Shown: positions 1-9,498, counted from the stretch's first letter. The stretch is 26,214 nucleotides of DNA from Chara braunii (GCA_003427395.1 BFEA01000001.1:13243552-13269765), one strand, 5' to 3'. Numbers and translations are program-made. The notes: generated by a model not told the origin, from the sequence alone.

Positions 1-80
1 TATTTTTGCATGTTATCACTGTGCCCGTTTTTTGCTTTTATTCTTTGTTCCGCAAAGTGCGCTCTTTTAGTTCGTAGTTA

Positions 81-662
81 TGTGACAATATATATATATA
101 CCACGTACTGACCTGCGAAAGGTGGTGCCTTGATGCAGGTGCGGACGTGCTGAAGACGAAGCTGGAGCAATGGCCACGTAGGTAAGTCTCAGGTAAGTCC
201 CCTGACTGTCATCACCATCTCCCCCTCCCTGCGCTATTTTACTCTATCAGCGGCCAGCGCTGGAAGACTAGTCCTATCGTCGACTACTGCTGCACTGTTG
301 TCGTCCGAAGTATGCCTCAGCTCGATCCTCTACCGAATCCCCGAACTGAGGCTGGACCCAGCTATATATAGCACTGGGTCGGCCTCAATGGCTGAGTCCT
401 AGCGCCCAAACTGAGGCTGGGCCTCCAGCACCTACTGAAACGGCGCGGCCTCACCTTGGCGCCAAAACGCGCGCCAGGGCCTGTAACCAAAACGAGGCCT
501 ACAGGGCCTCTCAACTGGTACCAGTCCTACTCAGGCCTAAAACCGGCCTACCGACCCTGCAGACCCTACTGAGGTTGGAAACGACACAGACCCTACCTTC
601 TATGGACCCCTAGCCTACCTGGTCGGGCCCTGCTGGGCCCGTGTGGACCTGAGTATGCCACA
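81..662 (-). repeat. candidate 3' LTR of element 1
   Basis: On the minus strand the segment directly after the polypurine tract begins TGTGGCATACTC, and a possible end reads GTCACA at 86-81. This gives a TGTG...CACA terminus pair and a length of 582 bp. The interior is rich in GGCCT and CCTA words and repeats ACTGAGGYTGG three times (about 344, 409 and 568 on the plus strand). The start is well supported by the PPT. The far end is a guess, because the partner LTR is not in the window. A (TA)n run sits just inside that end at 89-100. Confidence 0.5.
361..372 (-). promoter_or_regulatory. possible TATA box in LTR
   Basis: The palindrome GCTATATATAGC lies about 290 bp into the candidate LTR. That is a plausible place for the U3 promoter of an LTR retrotransposon. 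It reads the same on both strands, so direction comes only from the element's orientation. Confidence 0.3.
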
Positions 663-675
663 CTCCCCCCTCCTT
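663..675 (-). promoter_or_regulatory. polypurine tract of element 1
   Basis: The minus strand reads AAGGAGGGGGGAG immediately before the TGTGG LTR start. In LTR retrotransposons this purine tract primes plus-strand DNA synthesis. The degenerate pol reading frame runs straight across it into the LTR and stops at 593. Confidence 0.75.
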
Positions 676-1105
676 GAAGGACCGAGCTTACCTGCGAGGG
701 CGAAGCTGTCTGTTGGAGGGAGGGACTGAAGTCCGGGTGGGAGGCTTTGCAGCTTCCGCGGCCATAATCGGCGTAGGTAAGTGGTGTGGAGGCTTGCAAA
801 GCTGCTCGTGAAATCCATCGCGTGTCATCACGGTCGCACCACTTGAATGTGACCTTGTACTGCATTGGCTTTTTGTCGTGCTTGCGATGCGTGATGACGC
901 GATCGACTTCCTGATTACCATCCATGGAAGGAGGGTCCTGCAATCGTCGACCCGGGAAGTCGTCGCTCTTAGCTGGTGTATATGTGGCCAGCTTGGAGGC
1001 GTGGAAAATCAGGTGCACCATGAGATGCGGCGGGATTTCGATCACAAAGGAAGGGCCATCGAGCTCATCACCGCGGCTGATATGACGGTCCATGGTCCAA
1101 ACCAC
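676..1105 (-). pseudogene. integrase C-terminal chromodomain-like region, element 1
   Basis: The minus-strand frame starting at 1105 reads the typical gypsy integrase tail with FHASKL, then a chromodomain-like block (EVDRVITHRKHDKK, then QYKVTFKWCDRDDTRWISR). Family knowledge: chromovirus chromodomains steer integration towards particular chromatin marks. Here the usual acidic residues after the second Trp are replaced (TRWISR), so histone-mark binding is doubtful. The preceding integrase segment is in another frame, so a frameshift lies near 1050-1105. The frame continues through the PPT and ends at 593. Confidence 0.75.
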
Positions 1106-2210
1106 TTTGAAAGTAGCTTGCGCGATACGTCTTGTTCAAGCGCAAACTCCTCCGTGGAGACCCAAACAAGGTTGTCGGCGATTATAGGGCATGGCACGTG
1201 ACGCCTATTAGCTTGCTGTTGCATGCGGACTTGAGCCTTTTGCATGTTGGCGCGGGCTTTAGCCAGCAAGTCCCTATACTTCCGAACTGAGGCGGGAGAA
1301 CAAGCGGCGTCAATATCGACAGTCCGAGGAAATGGAAGATCAGTGAAGATACGGCCTTTCCGGCCACTGTGGTGCGACTCGAATGGAGTCACGCCGATCG
1401 CCGGATGCAACGAAGTGTTGTAGGCGAACTCGATATCGGGGAGGGGGTCAACCCAATCCTCTGATCCGGACGGATGAGCGTACGAAGCATCATTTGAGCG
1501 GTTTGATGTGCCCGCTCCGTTTGCCCGTCCGTTTGTGGATGCTGAGCCGAGCTTGGTTTCATCTCAGTGTCGGACTCCTTCATGAGAGAAGTCCAAAATA
1601 CCGACATAAAACGAGTGTTGTGGTCGTTGACGATGTCTTCCGGAACGTCGTGGCCGCAAATCCAGCCGATGTGCAAGAGTCACGCAAGCTCGAGAGTCGT
1701 GGCGTAGTACTTGCAAGGAAGAAATCGTGCGTACATGTCGTCGTGCCCGAAGCGGTCGCGGGGGAACGGGCCGGTGACGTCCATGGCAATGGAGAGCCCG
1801 GGTTCCCGCGGGATAGGCAACAGGCGTAACTCGTAGTAGGGGTTGCGATTGCGGGGTTTTCTTCGTCGACAAACTTCGCAAGAGTCGCAATACCAAGCAA
1901 CCTCGGTAATGAGGTCAGGCCACCGGAATCGTTCCCGAAGTCTTGCGATCGTACGATTGACTCCGAAGTGGCCGGCGAGTCGCGAGTCATGGTACTCGCC
2001 GAGGAGGCGAGTCCGTAAACGACGGTCGTGTGGGACGCATAGTAAGTCCTTGCCTCGTGAGTGAAGAAGCAAGTAGCCGTCAACGACGCGATAATGGTTG
2101 GTCAGCGGGTGATGCGCCGGATAGTTGCTCGTAGAGTGTGGCGTATTCCGGATCGGACTTGTATGCTCGCACATAATGTTGATGAAGGGCGTCGTTGAAG
2201 TTGAACGCAT
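1042..2210 (-). pseudogene. integrase, element 1 (broken)
   Basis: The zinc-binding HHCC region is seen as YHDSRLAGHFG and CDSCEVC. The DDE core follows: first Asp in MDVTGPFP, second in IVNDHNTRF, Glu in TDGQTERAHQ. The C-terminal part continues in another frame as HPAIGVTPFESHH through KWFGPWTVI. Breaks are an in-frame TGA at 1680-1682, a frameshift near 1465, and an apparent loss of about ten residues after FGHD (the usual strand leading to the YARFLPC block is missing). The three acidic catalytic positions are all still readable. Integrase would insert the element's cDNA into host chromatin, but this copy cannot make the full protein. Confidence 0.85.
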
Positions 2211-2735
2211 GGTGAGTCAGTGCACAAAGATCTGATCTTCGTGAGAGAGCATCCGCGGCTCGGTTGGAGAGGCCCGAAATGTGTTTTGGTGTGAAGTCGA
2301 ACTGATCGATGAAGTACATCCATCGAGTGATCATGCTGCTCACCGTGTTTTGCGTCCTGTAGTAGGTCAATGGGTTATTGTCCGTAGCCCAAGTGAACCT
2401 ACGACGCCCAAGGACGAAGTGCCGCCAACGCTTGAGTACTGTGACGAAAGCAAGCAACTCCTTTCGCGCATCATCAACCGAGTTCATGGGAGGCACCTTT
2501 TGGTTGAAGTACTCAACCGGATGCCAATCTACTTCGTCGTGTTGTTCCAAAACTGCACCCATGCCGTAGCCGGAAGCGTATGTAGTCACTCTCGTAGGCA
2601 AGGTGGGATCGTCGATACTCAAGACGGGAGCGAGGAGCAACACCGTCTTCAATTTCTGGAACGAACTTCGGACTTCGTCGGTGAACTAGAAGGGCACCTT
2701 TGGAGACTGCAATCTTGACAAGGGTGCGGCGATCC
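2080..2735 (-). pseudogene. RNase H domain, element 1
   Basis: The frame starting at 2652 contains the Ty3-type RNase H: TTYASGYGMGAVLEQHD, VEYFNQKV, ARKELLAF, then TWATDNNPL and ADALSRRSD. The Glu in KELLA and the Asp in ATDNN occupy the second and third catalytic positions. The first catalytic Asp, normally in a TDAS motif, is Tyr here (codon TAC), so the nuclease is predicted inactive. A frameshift near 2735 separates it from RT, and another near 2095 from integrase. Confidence 0.85.
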
Positions 2736-3445
2736 GTGGTAGTACCCGGCCAATCGCATAAAAGAGCGAACTTTCGTGGTGTTGGTCGGTTCCGGCCAAT
2801 CTTGGATGACCTTGATCTTGTCAGCGAGCGGACGGATGCCTTGCGGCATCACAAAGTGGCCCAAGTACTCGAGCTCTTATTGTGCGAATTCGCACTTGGC
2901 TCGGTTGGCCTTGTACTTGGCTGTATGTAGCCTGTCCAAAACAGCGTGTAGATGCACGATGTGCTCGTCCAAAGTGCGGCTATACACCAAGATGTCATCC
3001 ATCTAGATGAGCACGAACCAGTCCAACATGTCGCGCAACTCCGTTTTCATTGCCGCTTGGAAGGTGGTCGGGGCATTCGTGAGGCTGAAAGGCATTACGA
3101 CCCACTCGAAGTGCCCGTACCGTGTCTTGAACGCGGTTTTGTAGCGATCTCTTGGATGGATCTCGAGTTGGTGGTAACCAGCCTTGAGGTCCAACTTGGA
3201 GAAGTACTTGGCGCCGCCCAAACGTTCGAGAAGATCGTTGATGCGTGGGAGCGGGCCGACATTCTTAATGGTTTGAGCGTTAAGCTTACGATAGTCAATG
3301 CATAAGCGCAGCTCCTTGTTCTTCTTCCGAACGAAGAGAACGGGTGCACCGTAGAGCGAGCAGCTAGGGCAAGCCATTGTCAATGAGGTCATCGAGTTGC
3401 GTTCGTAGCACTTCGAGTTCCTCCTCGCTCAATACATTCGTGCGG
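2735..3445 (-). pseudogene. reverse transcriptase, element 1 (stop in YMDD)
   Basis: Classic gypsy RT blocks are visible: [62 protein letters not shown]. The active-site box reads *MDDILVYS, with an amber TAG at 3003-3005 replacing the Tyr of YMDD. A second stop (TAA, 2877-2879) lies after KCEFAQ. Downstream YLGHFV and KVRSFMRLAGYY match the RT connection. The start of the domain ([19 protein letters not shown]) is in a third frame, so frameshifts occur near 3445 and 3365. RT would copy element RNA into DNA in the capsid. Confidence 0.9.
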
Positions 3446-4432
3446 AGGTACGGCCCCGTCTTCGAGGATGATCTCGTGCCGAATTGGCCGATTCGGTACG
3501 ATTCCGGCGGGGGCTTCAAAGATGTCGCCATAGGAGTCAAGAAGCTCGACAATACGTGGATCCGGTGGCTGTTCCGCCGCTGGTGCGTCGGGAGGAGGGA
3601 GGGCGTGCAAGAAGCAAATGCCCATTTCCTCCACGTCGTTCCGTGTGGAGTTGTGAATGCTTGCTGCGGACAGCACGTGACAACCAATCGAAGGGTGAGG
3701 TGGGGGGACCGTACATGGAACAAGTACCCCATTCCGGTCACGAACGTGAACGGTGTGGCGGTAGACGTTCACCGGGTGGTCCTCGCTGCGCAGCCATGAC
3801 ATGCCCAAAATCATGTCGAACTCTGTGTCCAATATGTCAAAGGACACGGCCTCGCGTGCATGCGGGCCGAAGTTCTCGGGGACGGAGTCAACGCACCGGT
3901 CCATGGACTTGTGCGTAGGACCGTCGACCAACGTGGCTTGCGTGGGCTGCGATTTCCTTCGAACGCGCGACCCAAGGCCGGCACGTGCCATGAAGTCTTG
4001 GTAGATGTAGTTGCGAGTAGCTCCACAATCAATCAAGGCGCTGCAGGTCGCCTTCCTGATCTGAATGCGGACGTAGAGTAACGGTGCGTCGATGTTATCG
4101 TACCGTTGAGTGGTGTACTCGCGGTCAATCTTTGCAATGTACTTACGAAGGTCAACAACCACTACTCCGTCTTCCATCACCGGAGTTGGTACTGCAGCGT
4201 GCAAGTAGTTGCGCAGTTCTGCCATTAAGGCATTGCAATGCAGCTTCGGCAAGGAACCAAATGGGGGAAGAGGCATCCATTGGAAGTCCTTCGGCGTCAA
4301 TGGGTCAAGGTCCTCAAGCCTAGACCATACCGACGAGTCACCGAGTAGTGTTGGCAAGGATGCTGGTTCACTTGGCGATGGTGATGAAGTTGCGCACGCA
4401 TATGACTCTTGCACGTGGAGAGGTTGGTCCAA
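3389..4432 (-). pseudogene. retropepsin-like protease and linker, element 1
   Basis: This 347-codon open frame carries a retropepsin-type aspartic protease. Strand plus active site reads CSALIDCGATRNYIYQDF, with D-C-G-A-T in place of the common D-[ST]-G-A; the flap-to-end motif is FDMILGMSWL. After the protease comes a linker leading to the RT entry (IVELLDSYGDIFEAP, then NRPIRHEIILEDGAVPP). It ends out of frame at 3389 because of a frameshift near 3445. The protease would mature the Gag-Pol polyprotein. The frame differs from gag, so expression originally needed a frameshift or other recoding, or a mutation has occurred since. Confidence 0.85.
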
Positions 4433-6165
4433 CGGAGGGACCAGCTGGACACCATAGTCTTCGTAACTTTTGTGAAGACTTGCGACATAGGCATGTTACC
4501 CGGACGTGGAGGAGGTTGCTAGCAAGGCAACCATGTCCGGCGGCGTAGGAAGTGGAGTCGCCTCAATTCCCGCGGAGCTCAGTTTCCTGAGCTTTGTCGT
4601 GGATGGACGTCTTCTTTGCCTTTGTCGGGGCATTGCGACGTCGTATGCTTGGTGCTATTGCACCAATAACAACAGTTCCACTTCTGGCGGAGCTTGTATT
4701 GCTCCTCCGTGAGGTGAAACTTCTTCCACGGCTCGTTCGGCTGTCCGGCTTCCGTCGTTGACGCGGATTTCGCCTTTTTCTTCTTGTTGTTGGGTCGTGG
4801 TGGAAGGGCGTTAACTCCATCTCCTTCACTAGACTTGTGAGTTAGCGCCTGGTCGTCCTCTTGTCCATCAAGTTGGACAGCAGCGACTGGCTGCGTCCGT
4901 GGGCCTTTGCCCTTCTCCACAAAGTTCTGTTGGCTTTGCCGCTCGTTGGCAGCCCACCGATTTGTTTGGATTACTTCGCGCGCCTTGTCCACGATCTGGT
5001 CACAGTCCGTGTACAGGCTGCACTCCCCGAGGGTGGTGCTCAATGCATCGACCGACTGCTGGAAAAATTCGCGACAAAGATGCACGAATGGTATATCCAG
5101 GTTCGGAATCGTCTCAAGTTTCTGCCACTCGGTTAGCCATTCTCGTGTTGACTGGCTGCCTTGATGCATGCTGAAGATCCGGTTCGCGCCTTTGCCTTGA
5201 GCTTCGCCGACGGTGAAACGTTTCCACCACTTCTCGGTCATGCCCTCCCAAGTGATATTGGTGTAGAGCTTAGCGACCTCGACGCCTTCGGTTTGTGCCA
5301 GGTGGTTGAGCCACACTTGGCTGGCACCGGTGCTGCAAAGGTAAAGAGCTAAGATCTTTGATTCTGGCTGGACCAAGTGAATGGAGAGCTCGTTGGTGAG
5401 CCCTTGCCGGTCCGCCTTGTGGTAGTCATCAAACTTGTCGATGCTAAACTTCGGCATCTTGTACTGCTTGGACGTCACACTGTTGCAGGTCCCGGTTGGT
5501 TGCTGCTGCAGCTGACACAGGTCCGCTTGTAAGGCGGCTATTTGTTGGCTGATGGTCGCCGGTCGTTGCGCCACCAGGTGATCCATTCGTTCCTCCAGCT
5601 CGCGGATCGATGGATCGGTACTTGAGGAAGCCGTGTGCCTGTGCGGCACCTCATCCTTCTCCAGCACGTCAAGGGGGGAATGGAGACTCTTGAGAGTCTC
5701 CTCATAATCAGAAATGACATGTGCCTGCCGAGCCAACTCCACTTGTTGCCAGTTATAAGTGAGGATGACTTGGTGCATGATGTTGGCGAGGGCTGACTTG
5801 GTCTGTTCCTCCGCAGTTGGTTCCGTGTTCGTCTCTGCCGGATCAAAATTCCATGCTTGGAGAACGGCGGTATGAACAGCTTCCTGCTGCATGAGGACGG
5901 ATGCGGCATCTCATCGAGCTTTATTATGGTTGGCAGCTGCTTCAGCGTGCTGCCGGCACCGTTGCTCCGCGTCGCATGCAATGGCGTTGAGGCGTGCGGC
6001 TTCGGCTGCCGCCTCACGTCGCTGTTCCTGTTGTACTTGTTGCATGTAGGTGGCCAGGCGGGCCATGAAGGCCGTCATGGTCTCACCTTGCTGCCGGACT
6101 GGCGCAGCGTCGAGGGCTCCTGCAGGTATCGCAGTGGAACTCACCTGCTGGACCTGTGGGACCAG

Positions 6166-6795
6166 GGGGTTCGTACTGCACACCTCGCGTGGACTCCCGG
6201 ATGCGGCATTGTCCACCGTGGGGTTGCCTTGTGCCTCCATGTCAGAGGGGAGGGGCAGGGGTAGCTGCTGTTCTGCTGCAGCTGCCTGCCCTTCACGTGC
6301 TGCGATGCGTTTGCTGCGTCGGAGCATAAGCTGTGGTTGGCTGTACTTTGTCGGCTGACGCGGCACTGCTGCCTTGGCCCTGCTGCTGACGTGGCACCTG
6401 CTGACGTGGCACTTTGCTGACGTGGCACGTGCTGATGTGGCATGTGCTGATGTGGCACTTGCTGATGTGGCACTTGCTGGCGTGGCACTTGCTGACGTAG
6501 TTGGGGTTCGTACTGCACACCTCACGTGGACTCCTGGATGCGGCATTGTCCACCGTGGGATTGCCTTGTGCCTCCATGTCAGACGGGAGGGGCAGGGGTA
6601 CCTGCTGTTCTGCTGCAGCTGCCTGCCCTTCACGTGCTGCGATGCGTTTGCTGCGTTGGAGCATAAGCTGTGGTTGGCTGTACTTTGTCGGCTGACGCGG
6701 TACTGCTGCCTTGGCCCTGCTGCTGACGTGGCACCTGCTGATGTGGCACTTTGCTGACGTGGCACGTGCTGATGAGGGACTTGCTGAAGTAGTTC
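6166..6795. repeat. 337-bp direct duplication in gag
   Basis: Copy 1 starts at about 6166 and copy 2 at about 6503, with a constant offset of 337 bp checked at two distant anchors (6171/6508 and 6354/6691). The copies differ by scattered substitutions, and copy 2 lacks most of the 15-bp repeats at its end. The offset is not a multiple of three, so the gag frame reads the two copies in different frames without meeting a stop. Confidence 0.9.
6389..6500. repeat. 15-bp minisatellite in gag
   Basis: About seven to eight tandem units of the form GCTGAYGTGGCACTT (plus strand) lie at the end of the first 337-bp copy. The unit length keeps frame and encodes pentapeptides on the minus strand: SATSA-like in the gag frame, KCHIS-like or QVPHQ-like in the others. 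A shorter remnant of the same array ends copy 2 near 6721-6790. Confidence 0.85.
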
Positions 6796-6870
6796 AAAGA
6801 GGGGTGGAAAGAAGCACGCAGACAGGCAAACATTGGTTGGCAAGTTCCAATCCCGGGTACTAATCAACAG

Positions 6871-6913
6871 AAAAAAAAAAAAAAAAAAAAAAGATCTCCC
6901 CTTTTTTTTTTTT
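6871..6913. repeat. poly(A)/poly(T) junction
   Basis: An A23 run (6871-6893), an eight-base spacer GATCTCCC and T12 (6902-6913) can fold into a hairpin. It separates gag of element 1 from unrelated AT-rich DNA, so it marks an insertion breakpoint or an assembly join. Confidence 0.7.
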
Positions 6914-7817
6914 ATCTGTCAATTTGAGAATTAGGGAGGCATCTATCAGATAAAGAGCAGCAGAAAGGGTAACATTCGGATTTTGAAAAATGTTTGTTAA
7001 TCTTAAAAAACGATTCTCACTCGTTAACGGTATTAGAAAAGGTTCACAACATTCGTGGAAATTTCCAGAAAAGAATTTCTCGGAATTATTCCGATTTTTA
7101 GAAGACGAAATTCGTAACAGGAATTCCGCGTTGAAAATCACGGAATAATTTACTTCGATTTCCGAGAAAACTTACGAAATAACTCACTGAAAAAAATTCA
7201 CGATTTTCGAAAAACGAAATCGGTCATAACCTTCTTCCTCACCCTAAGTCCGATTCGACACAGTTTCCGCAAAATTCACGGAATGTCGGGAATTTTTGGG
7301 ATTTCCGAAATGTTGGTGGTGATTTCTATATGTACATTCTTACCACCAATGATAATGAGAAAAGCTACGATTGATTCAGCTAATATATGAAGATCATCTC
7401 TTTTTTTCGCGGATTTCGCGGAATACCAAAATTTTACATTTTCAGGATTTTGAACTTCGCGGATTTCACGGAATGCCAAAATTTTGGAATTTCTGAGAGT
7501 ATCGGATTGGCACGTGCCGAAAATTCGAGCTTCAGAATTAGTAACTTACCACAGAGAGAAAAAAAGAAACGAAAGAAAAAAAAGAACTTGCAAACTTTAA
7601 TCCGCTAATTAGTTGTTAATCTTGATTAGGGTTAGAACGCTAATCACGGATTAGTGCTAATTCGTGACTAGTGCAAATCCGGGGTTAGTGTTAACTACCG
7701 CTAATCAAGGTGACAACTTCAGTAGAACAGAAAAAGAAAAACAAAAATTGCCAAAATTTGACTAATCCCTACTTCATTCATCAATCAGTCAATCAATCAA
7801 GTTGGTTTCTTTATTGG
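6914..7817. other. AT-rich stretch without genes
   Basis: I see no coding domain here. The base composition is clearly more AT-rich than the flanking retroelements. It contains a 29-bp direct repeat (7406-7434 and 7456-7484, offset 50) built on TTCGCGGATTTCRCGGAAT, many GGAAT/ATTCC words, and a cluster of CTAATC/GATTAG words at about 7600-7765. Confidence 0.6.
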
Positions 7818-7842
7818 GCAGATCCTCTTTCGAGAGGTCTGC
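7818..7842. other. hairpin with TTCG tetraloop
   Basis: Arms GCAGA and CCTCT pair with AGAGG and TCTGC around a TTCG loop (7829-7832), with one bulged T at 7823. The hairpin overlaps the first bases of the adjacent primer-binding-site-like motif, which could matter for reverse-transcription initiation. Confidence 0.55.
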
Positions 7843-7852
7843 TCCGATACCA
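7841..7852 (-). promoter_or_regulatory. primer-binding-site-like motif (tRNA-iMet), minus strand
   Basis: The minus strand reads TGGTATCGGAGC, an 11/12 match to the usual plant primer-binding site TGGTATCAGAGC that pairs with the 3' end of initiator tRNA-Met. If real, a 5' LTR should lie at higher coordinates (from 7853) and the internal region at lower ones. No TG/CA terminus is obvious next to it. Confidence 0.4.
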
Positions 7853-8050
7853 AACTCTCGCATACCAAGATGGTGCAGACCAGAACCAAGAACCGACCTC
7901 TCACAGATAGAGCAGGATAGCGCAGTGGAAGGCTAGAATTCAAATGATCAGACCCAACCAAGGTCGAAATGCAGACTGGACATACATCATCATCATCACA
8001 CGGTGTGAATGGCCTGGCGCCGCACACAGGACGAAGGTGCCAGGCCTAAC

Positions 8051-8501
8051 TCAGACACAGATGAGGAGGAGGGGAAAGAGACGAAGGAGAAGGGGGAAGA
8101 GATGAGAATGTCGTCAATTCAAATGTCGCTGATATCAATCCCAAGTAGTCCCCCCAACGTCTCTGTCCAAATGTTGAGTCTGAATCCCAAGTGACGTTAA
8201 TCTCTGTTATGATCCTGGCCAATTTTGAGATACACATTCATCAGATAGTACAATGCCGTCCAATTGCAGAAAGAAATGAATGAACTTGAGAGGAGAGAGA
8301 AGGTTAGAAGAAGCAGAAGAAGTAAGAAAGAAGAAGAAGATGATGTACACCAGCATACACAAATGACAAAGCTCTTCTTCTTCGCCCAACTCTCTCTTCC
8401 TCATTATCTCCTCCTCTCTTATTCACACAAGAAATAATAATACAATGTTGAATGGCTGAACCAGAATCAATGTCCGAATCCCTCTTCTACTGCTGGTATC
8501 A
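8051..8501 (+). repeat. possible PPT-LTR-PBS block, plus strand
   Basis: A purine-rich run (about 8061-8110, including AGAAGGGGGAAGAGATGAGA) is followed by TGTCGTCAATTC. Some 380 bp later TGGTATCATTTGAGG (from 8494) matches the first eight bases of the tRNA-iMet primer-binding site. The block could be an LTR with a PPT on its left and a PBS on its right. The right end lacks the expected CA and no second copy is in the window, so this is weak. Confidence 0.2.
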
Positions 8502-8509
8502 TTTGAGGT

Positions 8510-8568
8510 CCACCATAGCCATGGCCGCCTACCTCACTCTTCACTCTCATAGGCCGAGGCTATGGTGG
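8510..8568. repeat. inverted repeat CCACCATAGCC
   Basis: CCACCATAGCC (8510-8520) is repeated in inverse orientation as GGCTATGGTGG (8558-8568), with a 37-bp loop. It lies right after the plus-strand PBS-like motif. Confidence 0.6.
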
Positions 8569-9457
8569 ATTGCTTGGGCCTTGCCCTGCTGTGCAAAGGA
8601 CAACACAAAGCAGTTATGGCTGCTCTAGCTCAGGCCGCCATGCCTGACTCTGCCTCGAAGCTTCTTGGTGGAGCTCTCCCCAGCTGGGGTCTCCCTGCTG
8701 CAGCGCCCACTAAGGTGATGAAGATGTCTGCGCTCCTCCCCCTTCCTGTCCTTCTTCCTCCTCCAAGTCCTTGCTTCTTCCCCAGCAGCGCTGCTCCAAG
8801 CTAGCGCTGCTCCAGCCAGCGCTCCAACCAGTGTGTCGCCAAACTTGCACACCGACAATGAGGCTGGGCTCTTCGCCTGGCCTGGAGATATAGCGGCCTG
8901 CTTGCCTCCTGGGCGGTGACTTCCAGGCCACTCGGCCTCCCAAGCAACCGGTACCTCCTCCCTTTCAGAGGGAAACATCATTGCAGACTCTGATATTGCC
9001 CGTACAGGCCCTAGACTCAGACTGGTACCCGCCTAGACCTAGCCTACAACTACTGGGCCTCTAAAAATGCCACTTTTGTCTTCTTCTGCTCGGCCTCCAG
9101 TACCCGGCACATCTACCGCTTCAGGGTGTGGTACCGGCCTACCTGCTACTTGAGTGTTTCCCCGCTGCTTCAAGTGTTGCGGGCCTCTTNCCCCGCCACT
9201 TGAGTGTTTTCCCCCGCTGCAATCCTCAATGCCACGGCCACGGTAAGTACCGGCCCTGAGGGCCCAACGAACGAACAAGTGCCCTTACGGCCACACACAC
9301 ACTCAAGCCAACCAGCAGTCAGACAGACATGCGGTCCAGCAAGCGTGCACACACACAGACTTAGTAGCAAGCGGGAAACTCAGCAAGGCATTCAATCCAT
9401 GAGCAAAACTAAAAAATCAGCCGTGTGTTTCAGTCCATGTTTGGTCGGGTCATCACA
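8569..9457 (-). repeat. 3' LTR region of element 2
   Basis: On the minus strand the sequence after a purine tract (GAGGGGGTAGTAG, about 9458-9473) starts TGTGATGACCCGACC at 9457, a typical LTR start. The distal end is not identified, so the span is an upper limit. GC-rich words like those of the first LTR continue to about 8990. Left of that are AGCGCTGCTCCA repeats (8791-8830) and no gene. A single N at 9190 lies between two near-identical CTTGAGTGTTTYCCC copies (from about 9149 and 9199), which suggests a collapsed repeat. Confidence 0.5.
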
Positions 9458-9498
9458 CTACTACCCCCTCAAGAGCGAGGTCCCTTTGAGCGAGTAAC

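Larger units (their letters stand above)
81..6867 (-). mobile_element. Ty3/gypsy chromovirus relic (element 1)
   Basis: Read on the minus strand the domains come in the order gag, protease, RT, RNase H, integrase, chromodomain. This is the Ty3/gypsy (Metaviridae-type) order; Ty1/copia has integrase before RT. A chromodomain-like tail after integrase marks the chromovirus branch. A polypurine tract and a candidate 3' LTR follow the last domain. The 5' LTR and primer-binding site are not visible: the gag reading frame ends upstream at a homopolymer junction (6871-6913), so the left end of the element is lost, replaced or misassembled. Gag and pol are in different frames. Pol itself needs shifts near 3445, 3365, 2735, 2095, 1465 and 1080 and contains several stops, so the copy is dead. 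Confidence 0.9.
4579..6867 (-). pseudogene. gag of element 1 (capsid and CCHC knuckle)
   Basis: One frame runs from 6867 to 4579 with a single TGA at 5911-5913. The C-terminal part holds the Retrotrans_gag capsid region (WLNHLAQTEG through WKRFTVGEAQGKGANRIF). A zinc knuckle follows, CYWCNSTKHTTSQC, which fits C-x2-C-x4-H-x4-C exactly and would bind RNA. Before the stop lies a Gln/Ala/Arg-rich, coiled-coil-like helix (ATYMQQVQQEQRREAAAEAA). The N-terminal third is made of a 337-bp direct duplication and a pentapeptide repeat. The gag stop at 4579 precedes the protease frame by about 150 bp. Confidence 0.85.

Noticed and set aside
878-4457. Many plus-strand open frames over element 1
   Set aside because: They are shadows of the minus-strand gag-pol coding sequence.
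7620-7640. Telomere-like TTAGGGTTAG
   Set aside because: Less than two units, inside a looser cluster of CTAATC/GATTAG words, so not a telomeric tract.
8625-8981. 118-codon minus-strand frame (and overlapping plus-strand frame)
   Set aside because: No domain or motif, GC-rich low-complexity sequence near an LTR; likely chance.
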